DNA from: Datisca glomerata
Taxonomy: Eukaryota > Streptophyta > Magnoliopsida > Cucurbitales > Datiscaceae
Assembly: GCA_003255025.1 (NCBI GenBank)
Contig: QANY01005406.1
Location: 452,215 to 516,214, forward strand
Direction of reading: 5' to 3'
Length of the DNA: 64,000 nucleotides
The position numbers and the translations under genes are program-made. Positions 13,053-26,780 of the stretch are shown piece after piece (within the stretch, counting starts at the first letter, position 1; every line of letters begins with the position of its first letter). A model generated the notes under the pieces. It did no database searches. It was not told the DNA's origin and saw only the letters and a list, made by a program, of their open reading frames with translations.

Positions 13053-16000
13053 TCAATCGATCTCCGGCAACGGTGTCTTCCAATAGTTCCACGAGTTGAA
13101 GTCCTCCTGCACGAGCATGAAGGAACACGGATTTCATTGGCACGATTATGTAAATTTACTTGCCAGATTATTCCCCCTTTTCCGGACTTCGAATCTAGGG
13201 GATGTTTTTAAAGTGCTAACTAGATAACTACAGCTCGGGACACTTTGTCGTTGCTTAAAGCGACAGAGGTGCAGTTGGTGCATCCCCGTGGGCAGATTTT
13301 GCCAGTTCAGGTTTCACTGTGCAAAATTTTGTTCTTATTCTTTCAATTTTTTTCCTGAGCTGATCCAATCCGAACCATAAAAAACTGACCCGGTTGTCCA
13401 AATCGAACCAACTGCACCCTCTTTTGCTCTAAAGAACAGCTGAGAATCTCAATCCGATTACTATAGGAATTTTACTTACCTGCTCAACCAAGGACGTCGG
13501 GGGAAACATGTCGTTGACAAGAGTGTGTAACGACGTGTAAGACTTCACATCAATGCGATGACTAATGGCCACTTCTCCCTGTAAAAAGTCATATGCAAAT
13601 TTGATGGTTAAAGATAAACAAACATGAAAGCATCAACCTAAGATAAATATATATATATATATATATACCTTTGGGTTGATTATGAATATTTTGCCCTTTG
13701 GAATCCCGATTTTCCTGTAACTAAGCTCATCGGTGTCTCGGTTGCCAAAGCCCGCATAAAATGGGTTGTAATCAGGAGGAAAAAGTTTCTTTATATCCTG
13801 CATTTACAATTAGAACATGGAAGAAAAACACAGTGGATGAGGGAGGACCAAAATTAATCGAAATAACATCTGGAAAGAAGATTAGCTCTTATATTTACCT
13901 CCAAACATGCAATCTTAAATTCATGAGGCGCTCTTCTTATTACTGCCATCAATAGATAAACCAAAAGTCAAAGTAAGAGATAAAATCAATTTAAACCAAT
14001 TCCATGTGTCTTGTTGAAGATAAGAAGCTCCAAGTAAAAAGTCCCACCTTCCCGGAACAACGAAGGAAACAGTCCGTCCGGGGAAATGACAACCGGTCCA
14101 TTAGGCATGGTTTTACCGTCCTACAAGCATGTAAGAGCATGTAAGAAATGACAACCGGTTCATATGCATACAAAAGATAATAAATTATCTGACTCTGAGA
14201 AAACGCACAAATAGAGACATTGAAAATCTTGATCAGTAAAGTTATTTTACTAAGATAGCTTTCAGATCAGTTCCCTTAGAGGGCCTGGTAAAAGTTCTCG
14301 AATGAGAAGGCAAAGATATCAACAGGCACCTGTTTCAGATTGAGTAGAAAACTTCTGGTAAGATACGCCTGAACAATGGCTCTCGCACTCAGAAATAGTA
14401 GCTGATATCCATTTTCCTGTAGTAAAATAGAATATTTTATATTTAGTATCAGGTTCATAAAAATGTGATAGCCTGTGAACTTCTGAATGGAATTGAAATA
14501 GATAGAATTTAAAAAATAGACATAAATGACCAATAAGCGAACGTTATAACCATCGTGGTCACTGTTCTCATTTGTTTTCTCCGTAAAAGAGAAAGGGGTG
14601 TTAATGCATAAAGACCAATGAATTCATGGAAAATACTAAAACATGCATCAAAAGTGTTTACAGAGTTGAAGATAAGGCAAAATTGTGTACCTTGATTGCA
14701 CAGAAAAGTCTAGCGACCCCGGACTGTGTCCAGTCCTTCCCAACTAAAGGCATGAACTGACCTAAGACATCAGATCTGAAAAAAATGTAACAATATTCTG
14801 TATAAGCGATACCAACTTGACCTAAATGATCCTCGTGAGTTGTTTCTAGTTTCAAAGTAAATTACAATATGCTCCTCTCACTACACTGTAAACAGCTATA
14901 TAAAAAAATCCAGAACAGTAAAAATTCCAAACAATGCATATCCGAAGCTTAAGGGATAATGAAAAAGTCTCACTGTTGTTTAATTCTCAGAAACAGCCAG
15001 AAATCAACAACTCTTAGAATAGAAGTTGAAAAGGCGATATGCTCTCTTAAAGATGATATGTGGAAGATTCTTAAAAAAATTAATTTGAAGAAGTAGACCA
15101 AGAGACTGTTCGTTTGTAACATGGACTATTTCATTCAAATTCAAAAGGAAAATCATATACTTTTCTCGATGGAACCAGTCAGCGTCATGGCTAGAGAGAG
15201 ACAGAGAACAGTATCCATCAAGCAAGCTGCAATATAGACCATTTAAAAGCCAAAAATACAAATGCCTTACTTGGTAATCGTCCCATCAACATCTGAAATT
15301 ACAATTCTTGCATTCCACTTCCACAAGTAAATGTGAGCATCAACCTGTTACAGTAAAAAATTTCCTCAGCCACTAAATATACGAAAAGAATTCAACAGCT
15401 ATCACATATGAGAGAAGATTTTGAGCCGACAAAGGCAAACCTTTTGAATTCCAAGAACTCGGGTAGAAAAAGTAAAAGCTATCATATTTTGGCCTTCTTT
15501 TAGATTCAAAGATGCTATCTGCTCAGTAGTCGGTACATTTGTCCTCACAAATTGCTTGTGAGGTGACTCATTGCCATGCTGGGATGCTGGAGTTGGGTCT
15601 AGTATCTGTAAACTAGATTCCGAATCAACAAATACATCCTCAGTCGATGAAGTGCTGTTACTATGCTCTAGTGTCTTAACCCTTCGAAATGCAATAGGCC
15701 AAAGCCTCCATCTTCTTCCTGAAGGAGTTGTAGTAATCACAGATTCATCCTCCCTAGGCCTATTTGACTCATCCTGTTCCACGAGAATTGCATCTATGGG
15801 GTCCACCGGTAAATCTATTCCAAATGCAGCCATTCCAAGTACAATGGGAGCAGCTTTTTCCCATGGCAAGTACTTCTCTCGAAATCTGATGATCAGGTTT
15901 TCGTTCTGAATAATTGATGAAGCAGTAATTTGAAATTCCTCAGCAGTCACACGATGAGCTTCAAAGGCTTCAGCAGCAGCATGCAAGCCCATGCCGGCAC

Positions 16001-17485
16001 GAAGTTCATTCCCGCAAAGTGAGATCTCAAATTCTGCATTGTTTAGCCATAATATATACATAAATGGTGAAAATCTAGCAACAATTGAAGAAATCAGAGA
16101 TTATGATCAATCAAACCACTAAGGTTCTTACTTGTATTGAAATGATTTTTGATACTTCCATTCACTTCTATACTTCCAATGGATGCTTCTATGTGAGACT
16201 CGTGAATATCATTTTTACTACATTCAATGCCAGGCAAAGGTCTCTGCGGACCCCAATCTAAATGTCCATCCTTCAATTCATTATTCACAGACTCATCAGA
16301 GGCATCATCAGGATGTGAGTCATTATGTTTTGAACCCAACATCTTTTCCTCATTCGGGACAACTGTAGAAAGTGAATCAGAACAACTTGATAGTGACAAC
16401 TCATTATTTCGGAATTCAGAGACACTCCACTCTTTGGTTCCATCAACTACTGGAGAACCCTTGCTGGAGGAATCCATTTCTTCAGAATCAACACTTCCGA
16501 TCTGTTGGGCCAATGCTGGTAGCTCCAAACAGCTCTTAAAAAGATCTTCCTTTTCGATTCTAGTCAAAATATCTTCTGAATCTCTCTGCACAGTAAGAAT
16601 ACTACATCCATGGTTGGTATTGCTTGAGGTTTCTTCACCTTGACAAACATGTTCTCCCTCACCTTCACCAACTTCCAGATTATGCCCAGAATAATCAGAC
16701 GTAGATTTAGATGTGGATACATTTAGCTGACTGATATATTCAGCAGCCCAAACATTTTCACCTGAACCGAGCCCCTCGTTCCCTTCAACTAAGTCAGGTC
16801 CTTCACCGGGACCCAGATGAAATTGAGGCGTATTTAATTGCACATTCTCTGCATCCTTTTCTGATACTGATATTGGTGCAGTGAGCACATGACCATCCAC
16901 ACTAACCAATATCATTTCCGAACTTGTATTCTGGGACTCAACAAAACTCTCACTATCTAAATTCTCATAACGACCAGACCCATATTCTGACAACTCAACC
17001 GATTGCTCATCTTGGAAATCATAAAATCTTCTCTCACCATCAGATTCGTGTTCTTCTCGAATTTGAACTACTCCTGAATCAGAAACACTATGTTCTAGTC
17101 TGTGCACCTCAAGAATGTTTTGGTTTCTATCATTATCCTCACTATTATTATCTACACTAACATCAGGAGTATCATTTACAGCCTCATTCGCATCGGTCCC
17201 TTTACCAGAATCAACCTCTTTTATAAAATAGGCCTCGCCTGAATTATCGAGATACATGTGAAAATTGGCTTCAACGCCATTGACAGTTATACGGACTACT
17301 TTCTCAGAACCCTTGAGAACACCCTGAAATTTACCAAATCGGACATACCAAGGCGTGCTTCGGAACGTGCCGTCCTGCTGCTGAACAACGATGACATCAA
17401 CAGCCCCACCAAAGGGGTGAAAAGGGGTGGCAACAGAGTAAACGCCTTGTGAAATTAGACTTCCAACTCTTCCCACTACATTCAT
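13053..17485 (-). CDS. PAH: Phosphatidate phosphatase, lipin family (PAH)
   Basis: Mg2+-dependent phosphatidate phosphatase, which dephosphorylates phosphatidic acid to diacylglycerol at the ER. In plants this restrains phospholipid synthesis and supports galactolipid remodelling under phosphate starvation. Ten exons: 16132-17485, 15441-16033, 15271-15344, 14691-14775, 14330-14416, 14048-14120, 13899-13942, 13669-13797, 13480-13578, 13053-13106. They total 2592 nt, 863 aa, slightly shorter than the roughly 900-930 aa of Arabidopsis PAH1/PAH2. The N-LIP domain is residues 1-95 (start [20 protein letters not shown]), with the conserved glycine at 83. A long acidic, Ser-rich linker fills most of exon 1. 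The LNS2 catalytic domain begins near 570. The catalytic DxDxT motif reads DVDGT at 667-671 and the C terminus ends [12 protein letters not shown]. Key residues are intact. It could be the PAH1 or PAH2 ortholog; I cannot tell which. Confidence 0.95.
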
Positions 17486-17497
17486 CTGGTCAAGCTC

Positions 17498-18040
17498 CTA
17501 ATTCCAATTCCCAGAACTCAGAAGCACCTTAGACTTATAAACTGAATTTTTTTCTATCTTTCAATCGATTTGAATAAATTATTTTCTTCGTTCAGCACCG
17601 CAATAAAATTCAGAGTTTGTTTCGTTTTCTTTATTGATTCTCATTTCTCTATGGAATCTGCAAGAAATCGAAATGAAAACAAAATAAATATAACTGGATC
17701 ATACAACCATTAAACGAAGTAATCCGTGCAGAGTGAATTAAATCCGTTAAACCCCGTTCGTTGTTGAAAATAAATTAAGGTAATTTTTCAGCCGCCATTT
17801 CAGAGCCCCCAAGATATAGACTCGAACAAATATAACTAAAATCCAAATCCAACTTGCTCTAAAATCCAGAAATTGGAATGGTTTTCCTAATTTTTCAGCA
17901 CCCAAACAACAACTAATGCTAATTCTCTATATAGAAGAAAATCAAGAGTCCTTCATTGAAAACAGCACTGCATTTGGAAAAACTCAAAATCAAAATTGCC
18001 CAAAATTTCAGAAAAAGAAATAAAGAACGATGAAACTTAC
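17498..18040 (-). other. 5'-UTR intron of PAH
   Basis: On the minus strand a canonical donor (TATGG|GTAAGTTTC, at 18040) and acceptor (AATTAG|GAGCTTG, at 17498) flank 543 bp just upstream of the ATG; the second leader exon would be only 12 nt before the start codon. Leader introns often affect expression in plant genes. Its transcription start probably lies near 18200-18300. Confidence 0.6.
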
Positions 18041-18290
18041 CCATAAAGAAATGAAAGAAAATCCAAGAAAACTCCTCGCCAAACAGCTGCTATATGAAAA
18101 AATGATAAAAATCCAGCAGCTCCAAACTGAACAAAATTCCACGGAAATTTCTCGGCTTTTTCCTCAATTTCTGAAGTTTATGCTTGTGTGCTGCCAATTC
18201 TCCGCGGTTCAGGTTCTTGGATGCTTCGAAGTTTGGACTTCTATGGAGAATTGTTTGGATAACAAATAAGCCAGAGTTCAGAAATCTCAA

Positions 18291-18709
18291 CGGGTATGCA
18301 ATAAATAGGTAATCCTGTGATGGGAATAACTTTACGGTCCTGATTTCGGATTTTATTACAGAAGTGCCTTAAACCCTGAGTTTGTAAATGCTGATTATTT
18401 GGGAGGGGTATTTTGGAATTGAACTAAGAATTTCGTGTTTCCAATATCTTCTGGTTTGGACGGGTGGAGCTACACAACCACCTCGTGGAACTCGTTAATT
18501 TCAGTGAGTTTAATAAGGACATTTAAAAAGAAAAATAAGGACATTTTTACAGTCCAAAATCCCCTTCAATTTACTGGATCGACTTAGTCCAAAATACCCT
18601 TTGAGTTAATAAAAAAAATTCACTCAAAGACTTGAGAACGGAAGAGCCGAAATACTATAAAGGAGATTTATTATAATAACGGATAAAGGAGATTTATTAT
18701 AATAACGGA
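18291..18709. other. Intergenic DNA with a 26-bp tandem duplication
   Basis: No gene. Two perfect direct copies of a 26-bp unit containing GGAGATTTATTATAATAACG lie at 18657-18682 and 18683-18708, right before the recognisable LINE sequence begins. Confidence 0.6.
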
Positions 18710-21590
18710 TTCTGGTATGAGGAGTAGGAGGACATCGCAGTAGTTATCGATGATTTCTTTGTGAATCTTTTTATCTTTCAATCTCCATCAGAGGAAGATA
18801 TAAGAAGAGTCTTGGATAAGGTAGAGCCGAGAGTTTTTGTCAGTATGAACAATTCCTGAACAGACCCTTCACGGATCTTGAAGTCTTTTATGCTCTCATG
18901 GGTATGCATTCGCTCAAGAGCCCTGGGTCGGATGGCTTTCTTGCACTATTTTTTCAAAAATATTAACACATCATGAGAAATAACACAACGCAGCTTTGTC
19001 CGGAGTGCCTAAATGGCAGAGAAGGTATGAATGCTATTAATAAAATAATTATTGCTCTTATTCCTAAAATCCATAATCCCACTTCTGTAATTGATTATAG
19101 ATCGATTAGCCTTTGTAATGTTGTGTATAAACTGATAGCAAAAGTCATTGCTAACCGGTTGATAACGATACTTCCGAATGTAACTTCTGAGACTCAAAGT
19201 GCTTTTCTGAAAGGCAGGCAAATTTTTTATAATGTGAATGGTTACTTTTGAGATGATTTATGCCCTTAAAAATATGAGGAAAGGGAAAGCTGATTTCGCG
19301 GCAATGAAATTAGACATGAGCAAAGCATGCGACAAGGTTGGGTGGGGTTTTGTGGAAGGTATGATGGTCAAGTTGGGGTTTTAGCCAGGATTGGGTCTCC
19401 TTGATCACTAAATGTGTTTCATCTGTCTCTTATTCCTTCTCTATTAACGGGGAAGCTATAGGAAACGTTTCTCCTCAAAGGGGTTTGAGACAAGGCGACC
19501 CCCTCTCCCGTATCTGTTCATCCTGGTGGTTGAAGGTCTTTCAGCTCTGATCCGGGAAGGTCAGAACTCAGGTAATATTGTGTGCTCTAACACTAGCAGA
19601 CACAGCCCTCAGGTGTACCACTTATTTTTTGCTGACGACAACATGATGTTTTTTAAAGCTGACAAGATCAACAGTTTATTTATGAAATCTTGCTTGGAAG
19701 AGTATTCTCGAGCGTCGGGGCAGTTGGTTAACTTCAATAAGCCTGTTATAGTTTTTCCCCTAACTCTCAGCATGATTTTAAAGAGGGAAGTTACTTCTCG
19801 ATTGGGAGTGAACATTGTCCCTTGTCATGGAGAATATCTTGGCCTTCCTTCAGTTATAGGGGCGGGTAAAAGAAAACTGTTTGATTCGGTGTTATAAAAG
19901 GCAAGGAGCCTGATGAACAATTGGAGAGAAAAATAATGTTTGATCGGTGGGAAGGAGGTCTTAATTAAAGTTGTCATCCAATCGCTTCCCAATTATTCCA
20001 TGAATGTTTTTCGGTTGCCAGTCTCTTTATGCAGGGATCTCAGCACGGCTATGGCTAAGTTTTGGTGGGGTTCCTCGGATCAAAACAAGAAGATTCACTA
20101 CCTGGCTTGGGAGAAAATGTGTAGGATGAAGTCAGAAGGGGGTCTGGGGTTCAGGTCCTTGGAGATTTTCAACCAGGCCCTTCTAACCAAGCAAGTTTGG
20201 CGCATTCTGTTATACATTTCCTCCTTGGCGGCTCGTGTGTTCAAACATTGCTACTTTTCGAATGAATCTATCTTTGAATGTGATACTAAATCTGGAAGTT
20301 CTTTTTTGTGGAAGAGTCTGCTGTGGGGTAGAGAAATTATTCAAAAAGGAGTCAGATGGAGGATTGGAATATGGTCACTCGACCAAGACTTTTAGTGATC
20401 CGTGGTTACCCAGGCTGAATTCATTTCGTACCATCACACTGAAGACTAATAGCTCTCCTCTACTTGTGGAAGACTTGATAAAGAATGGGAAATGGGTCTC
20501 CGACCTTATTAATGCCCATTTTATCTCTATTGATAAGGAAGTCATCCTTTCTATTCCCTTTTGGAATGTTGTTGTGGCAGATTCCTTCATGTGGCACTTT
20601 GATCGTAAATGGAATTATTCGGTTAGAAGTGGGTAGCATGTGGAGTTGTACTCACAAGGTAGGAGTTTCCCGTCGAGCGGGTCCGCCCTTGAAAGTTGGT
20701 GGAATAAGGTATAGATTCTGGGTATCCCAAACAAGGTCAATATTTTTTTGTGGAGAGCCACTTATGATTTCATCCCGTCGGGTCTCAATTTCACATGAAG
20801 GAAAATCAAAGAGGACAACTGGTGCCCGTTGTGTGGCAAAGTGGATTCATGTGGTGCTTTTCTGTGAGGATTTGAGCATAAGAGTTCTTAACAAATTCGC
20901 TTTGGTGTGCTAGGGCATTTAGTCTTTCAGGAATAAATCCCTCCATGGAAACTTTCTTCTAGACAGTGTTGATATTTCTTCGTGGTGTGACTGTTTCCAA
21001 AAGGATTATTCAAAAGCAATTGGGAGCCTTTCTCTGACTTCTATCCCATTGGCTCCTCCTTGCAAATCTTAGATTAAGCCGTGTTTGGGGGGGTTGAAAC
21101 TGAATGTGGACGGCGCTACTAGCAACAATGGGGGAAGCGGGTTGGGTGGTTTGATTTGGGACCATAGAGGAGAGGTGGTTTTTGCTTTTGCGATGCATCT
21201 TCAAAGGTCTTTCAACCTAGCTATTATGGAGGGTCTTGCTTTAAGAGAAGCCCTTTCGTTTGCGCTTAATAGGAATTTGCAAGTTAATGAGGTTGAATCA
21301 GAATGCATCCAGCTTATTCAGGGGATGAACTCTCATTCGGAGGACCTTTCTCAGTTTGGGGGAATCGTTGAAGATTGTAGGAGTCTCTGTGTGGATCCGC
21401 TCTCGCCGTCTTTCAGGCATTGCCCTCGTTCAGCAAATGAAGTTGCTCATCATCTGGCTCGTTGGAGTCTTTCTATCGAGGACAACCAAACTTAGTTGGT
21501 CGTTTGTCTGCCTTGTATTTTAGATTTAATTTGATCTGAAGCTCTGTAGTTTCGTTTTTAGCTTTATACTAGTTACAAAAAAAAAAGTAT
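18710..21590 (+). mobile_element. LINE (non-LTR retrotransposon), degenerate, 5'-truncated
   Basis: Broken ORF2 of a plant L1-type LINE. In order: a KSPGSDGF-like motif near 18915; reverse transcriptase finger and palm (ALIPKI, DYRSISLCNVVYKL, about 19040-19250); MSKACDKVGW (about 19315-19345, where Phe-Asp of AFD is changed); RGLRQGDP near 19485; the catalytic box as FFADDNMMF near 19625; the thumb (GGKEVLIKVVIQSLPNYSMN, 19943); a zinc-binding C-terminal region (20280-20900); and an RNase H domain (LNVDGATSNNGG, about 21100-21490). The frame shifts several times and has internal stops. The 3' end is an A-run at 21580-21589. ORF1 and the endonuclease are missing. It is dead. Confidence 0.9.
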
Positions 21591-21997
21591 CATATAATTA
21601 TAGTTTTGACAAAAGTAAAATAGAAAAATTCAAATACAAAAACAAAGTTATTTAACATCTCATTTATTTATATGTAATTTATATACAATCTATGTATGGG
21701 AAAAATTATTAACCAACAAGCAGATATTTCAAAATCTATAAGAAAAAAAATTGTCGCTTTATTCAATTACTTAATTAAATTTAATAAATGCATAATTAGG
21801 TTTAATACTAGACTAATGATTAGTTTTGATTAGTTAATTAGAATACTTTAATTCATGTATTTAATTAGACAAACGATAACTTTCTAAAAATGCCTCTGTA
21901 TCTCCGTCTTTTTTTTTTCATATTTAACTACAGAAGAAAAATGATATATTTTTATTTATAATTTAATGAAAATAAAACAAATGGTCGTATTTTCTTT
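21591..21997. other. AT-rich spacer between two LINEs
   Basis: About 400 bp of AT-rich sequence between the 3' ends of the plus-strand LINE and the next, minus-strand LINE. Nothing else is seen. Confidence 0.6.
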
Positions 21998-24690
21998 TTT
22001 TCAAAGCTGGAATATTATATTAACTCAAAAAGAATCAAAGATACAAAAGTCCTCAACAATAGGAGGAATACAAAGGTCCTCAACAGTGGGACGAATTGAG
22101 TTTAACCAACAAACAGATGAAAAACTGGACATAGCATAACGTGCGAGCCTATCAGCTACACTATTAGAAGCACGAGGTACATGATACAAATTACAATTCA
22201 AAGAACAACAGGGCATAGATCTTATAGCTTTGATGATATTTCCCTATTTCTGAAAGAGGAATTCTGGCCGAGTGAATAGCAGAGTAAGTTTTGAAGGAGT
22301 CTGTTATTATTTTGATTGTTGGTACCTCGGTGTAGGTAGGTCCGGGATAATCCTTTGTTCCACAGTCTGGGACTATTTACAACTAGCCAATTAAGAATTC
22401 TCAGATGTACTAGTACTAGCAAGTGCATCAAAGATGCAGTCATCGAATCAATAAAGGAAACAAGTATGTTATTATTTTGGGAATATTTAAGACCTTCCAG
22501 AATTGTCATGCATTCTACCTGAAAAGCATCCATCACACTATCGCAGAACAAATAACAAGCAGTTAAAATAGTGTCCTTACTATCTCGGATCATAGCTCCC
22601 CAACCAGTCCCTCTAGGGGAAGAAGAAGCATCAACATTTAATTTAAAAGGACATGGCCTAGGCTTCTAACATTTCACCATGTTACTATGAGAAGGCTTCA
22701 GCTTGGAAGCAGGGAAGGGGTGCACAACTAGTCATTCGTTGAAAAAATCTATAGCCCGATCAATAGTTGCATATGAATCAAGGCCACACCTTTTATGTAG
22801 CCATGTGTTCCTAGAATACCAAACAAACCAACACGAACAGGAGATAAAAGCCAAATATTGATTGAGAATATCTAAAAGAAATATTCAAAAGCATCCATTG
22901 AATCTCTAGAGCCCCAAAAAATAAATTTTAAGTTTCCCACAAACCAATAAGGAGTAGATTCCAATTTTTTTATCCGTGGGTAGAGAAAAAGGGCATGGGA
23001 GACCATTTCAGGTTTGCCACAAAAAATGCACTTCGTAGTTGCATAATATTCTTCTTGGTGCCAGGTTTAAAAATTTGGGGAGGATGTTTTGGGAGGCTTT
23101 CCACACAAACACCTTGATTTGGCGGGGGGGGGGGGGGGGGNGGGGGGGGGAGATGAAGATGCCAAAGTTTCCTCCACTAAGAAAGAGGTTGAATCGATGA
23201 GCTACTAGGGGAATTGTTTTTGCTTAGAGCAACCCAAAATCCACTTTTTACCCAATATGTCCGTTCTGAATTAAAATGACATATTAGTTTGGTCTTTTAC
23301 ATGCTGCCCAACTAAAGGGATATAGGAGATCAAAAGAGCATCTTCTCTACTGAAAAGTGTGTATAATTGGAGTGTGTCCCATCTGTTGCCTATAATGAGA
23401 TCTACTACTTTCAAGTTTGAGAGAATTTAAGAGATACATAGAGGCTTAAAGCAAGAAAGGTCTTTAAAGCCCAAACCCCTTCTTTTTTAGGTTTACATAG
23501 CTCACTCATGAAACCTAATGCATTTTAGGTCCTTTGTCATTAAATCCATCAAAAGTTGGTCATCATTCTCTCTAAGTCTTTGCAAATACTTATAGGGACT
23601 TTAAAATAATTCCTGGTATAGATGGGAAAAGCTTGGCCACAAACTTTAAGTAGTATCTCTTTACCACCTATGGAAAATTGTTTCTCTCTCCATTTGGGAG
23701 AAGCTTGGACATTTTTTCCTTGATATATTCAAAATGGCTCTTTTTGAACGACCTATAAAAGCTGGAAGTCCAAGGTAGGTTTCATTATTTCGGGCTATGG
23801 GGATGTTGAGAGTGGTAGTGACCATGACTTTTGTACTAGAATTCGTGTTGGGGGAAAAGATGATTGTAGACTTACCAAAATTGATGCATTGTCAAGAAGC
23901 TTGGAAGAAAACATCCAAAGTTTTCTTAAGAGCTCTACACACCCCTTATGAAGCCTTAAAAATATAAGACAATCATCTGCAAACAAAAGATGAGATATTG
24001 AGGGTCCTCATCTACCTATACGAGGGCAGATGATAGAACCCGAACTAGCTGCCTTACTAAGTAAGGAGGATATCCTTTCGAGCATATGACATAAAGATAA
24101 GGGGATAGAGGATCTCATTGACGGAGCCCCCGATGGGGAATAAAAGTTATAGAGGGTTTTTCCAGTAATTAAAACGGCCATCGATGAATAAGTAACACAT
24201 TTTAATACAGTAATGATGAAATATGCATGAAAGCCCAGAGCTACCATGATAGTAGTATACAAATAACTCCATTCAACACGATCAAAGGCCTTGCTCATAT
24301 CCAGTTTAGAAGTCATAAAACAGTTCTTACCTTTCTTATGAAGGGATAGGGAGTTAGAGGTCTTCAAAACCAATAAAGACATTGTCAGTTATGAGTTTGT
24401 TTTTAATGAACGCACTTTGGTTTTCACAAATTATGTCTGGAAGGATATTTTGCAATCTGCCCGCAATTACTTTAGACACTATTTTATACAAAACATTACA
24501 GATACTTATAGGCCGATAATCAACAACACGAGAGGGATATGAAATTTTGGGGATCAGGGTAATTAAAGTGCCATTGATATCAATGAGAGAACTATTATGA
24601 TTCAGAGCATGCAAACAGAAATTAATTATCTCATTGTAGATTAGATCCAAGTATTTTTGGAAGGATGTTGTTGTAAATCCATCTGGTCGA
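21998..24690 (-). mobile_element. LINE (non-LTR retrotransposon), degenerate, minus strand
   Basis: A second L1-type LINE remnant, tail to tail with the previous one. Reading down the minus strand: reverse transcriptase motifs (TLIPKI, DYRPISICNVLYKI, about 24460-24570), KLDMSKAFDRVEWSYL (about 24260-24310), the FADDCLIFL box (about 23960-23985), a zinc-finger region, and a C-terminal RNase H half with VPRASNSVADRLARYAM (about 22125-22180). Frames are broken repeatedly. The 3' end on the plus strand is marked by a T-run near 21996. It contains a poly-G stretch with one undetermined base (23141) that looks like an assembly problem. Confidence 0.88.
23121..23150. other. Poly-G run with N, likely assembly artefact
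   Basis: Seventeen G, one N (23141) and nine more G, with no comparable homopolymer elsewhere in the window. This looks like a gap-closing or polymerase artefact rather than biology. Confidence 0.7.
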
Positions 24691-26285
24691 ATTTCATATC
24701 ATAAGTTATCACATTTTTTATATTTCTCTCTACTCTAATTAATTTTGAATTATGCAATACAATAAAAATATGTACATATTGAAATTTATATCATTTACAC
24801 CGTGCGTGCCGCATAACCAATTTATTTAAAATGGTAAACACGATTTTTTAACGACAAAAGTTAAAAATTTATGAAAGTTAATTGTCTTTGTAATACTGAG
24901 ATTTGTTTAGTTGTTTAAACGATTTCATTTATTGGAATAATTCTAGGAATTAGGTACAAATCATTGTAACTCACTTTTTACTGAATTATAGTGTATCTTT
25001 TGACAAAAAAAAATAACTTTCTTTATCTCCAAATTAGAGAGGGTAAGTAAAAAAGTCATCTTAAAAAGCTATACAAAAAATAACTTTCTTTATCTCCAAA
25101 TTAGAGAGGGTAAGTAAAAAAGTCATCTTAAAAAGCTATACATGGATGTTGAAAATTTGTACGAAAAATAATGAAAACTCAGATGATTACATTTCCATTG
25201 TTTTAAATTTTTCTGTAGAACGTACAGAAAATATTGCTCTGGATAAAATTTATTATATTAATAATTTTATTTGATTTTATTCTAATATTACTTACATTTT
25301 TTATTATTTTTATTTTTAATATCCAAATATACTCAAAATAAATTCTCAAAGTGATAGTGGAATTTCTCCTTGTTTCTTATATTCTTTTGTTGACTTTTGC
25401 GGCTAATGTTTTTTTTTTTGTTGCAAATAATAGGGGTTGGTAAACCCCGTAGGAAGCCCACGAATATGACTTGCGAATATAAGAAAAAACACTTCCCAGG
25501 ACAATTATAAAGGGTAGTTGTCCAAATCCTAAAACCATGTGACCTTGGTGAGGCTCTGTCGGGCGGGCAAGCCAGAAAATGGCGATCTGCACGTGTTTCA
25601 CATGCAGATCATGTATGCTATTTCCTTATTTTGGCTATTTTTAAGAAATTCCCCCTTCATAATTGTAGAATAATTACGAACAGATGAGAATTTCTTTGAT
25701 AATTATTTATGTATTTTGTATGCATACTATGGTAAGTTTAAATTATTTGATGATACTCAACACTAAACATTTATGCCACGTCACTTTGACATAAAAGACT
25801 ATTAGCTAATCAATCTTGAACTATTATTTTAAAAATAAACATTGTATCTTGAAAAATGTTTAGTGGATTTCAATTACGGTTCTTTTCTCTATGCTAAAAA
25901 ATTTTCTATACTCTTAAAGTTTATAATTTATATCATTTTTGCCCTCGAAGGTTTATTAATGTTGTTTTAGCTTTTAAAATTTTAAATTGTGGATTAATCA
26001 CTTTCTTAACCTCCATTTTGTAATAACAACTATAAACGTAATATCATTGAACATGTGCTTGTTATGTGACCTGGCTAAAGCTTAATAAAAATAAAGGCTG
26101 AGACTAAAATTTATGGCCTAAAATAACATAAATGAATTTGTAGGGATGAAGCAAGATCGAAAGTGCAAAGATTGAAGTTGTAATTTATAGGTGTGCTATA
26201 ACCAGAACAAAATAATAAACAAGTTGATTGGGCTTATTTAGTTGCGCTGTTAGGCCTAGTTATTGGGCCACCGAATCTGATGTAA
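24691..26285. other. AT-rich intergenic DNA
   Basis: No gene recognised. It holds a perfect 68-bp tandem duplication (25007-25142) and an isolated, less AT-rich patch at about 25430-25610 with no recognisable coding content. Confidence 0.5.
25007..25142. repeat. Perfect 68-bp tandem duplication
   Basis: Two adjacent identical 68-bp units (25007-25074, 25075-25142), each starting in an A-run and containing TTTATCTCCAAATTAGAGAG. Absence of any mismatch in neutral-looking DNA suggests a recent event or an assembly duplicate. Confidence 0.9.
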
Positions 26286-26293
26286 AACAGCCT

Positions 26294-26780
26294 CATCATT
26301 AGAGGTGTCAACACATGTCGGACCGCATGGCATATGTAACGGACATGTTGGTCAGGCCCGAAACAGCAATTCACGTGTTGGTCCTGGATCGATACACAAC
26401 CTGGGGCATGTAACGGGTTCTGGGATCTCAGATCAGCCCGTGACGGTCCAAACGGTTGCATAAAGTGACGATCATATTGGTTGTTGCTCCATACAACGGT
26501 GTAATATTTATGAGGTAAGTGTCATTTGACCGTTGCTTATATTTATTATGTATTTTATATATTTCAAAATTTTAATTCTTTCTTCTCGGTATAACTATAA
26601 ATATTTCTACTCACTTAATTATCAAACACTTCTCATTCTTCATTGTCAGTCATCTATTTATAATCTCTAATATCTATTACCTATCTATTCAAGCTCTCAA
26701 TTTCTTCCTACAAGTTTTGAAAGTCCCAACCAATTTTCTATTTTTTATACAATCACTCCATATTTCTAAACTCTAAGGTA
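26294..26780 (+). mobile_element. Possible hAT-type 5' terminal fragment
   Basis: Starts TAGAGGTGTCAA, a typical hAT terminal word also seen at the proven hAT copy in this window. It continues with a GC-rich part rich in GGCCCG/CCCGTG words (26310-26460) and then a TATAAATA-like leader with CT-rich DNA, as in Ac-like elements. No right end or 8-bp target duplication was found, so it may be truncated by the MULE that follows. Confidence 0.35.

Noticed and set aside
15571..17160. Plus-strand frames of 61 to 138 aa opposite PAH exons
   Set aside because: Shadows of the PAH coding exons, with no features of their own.
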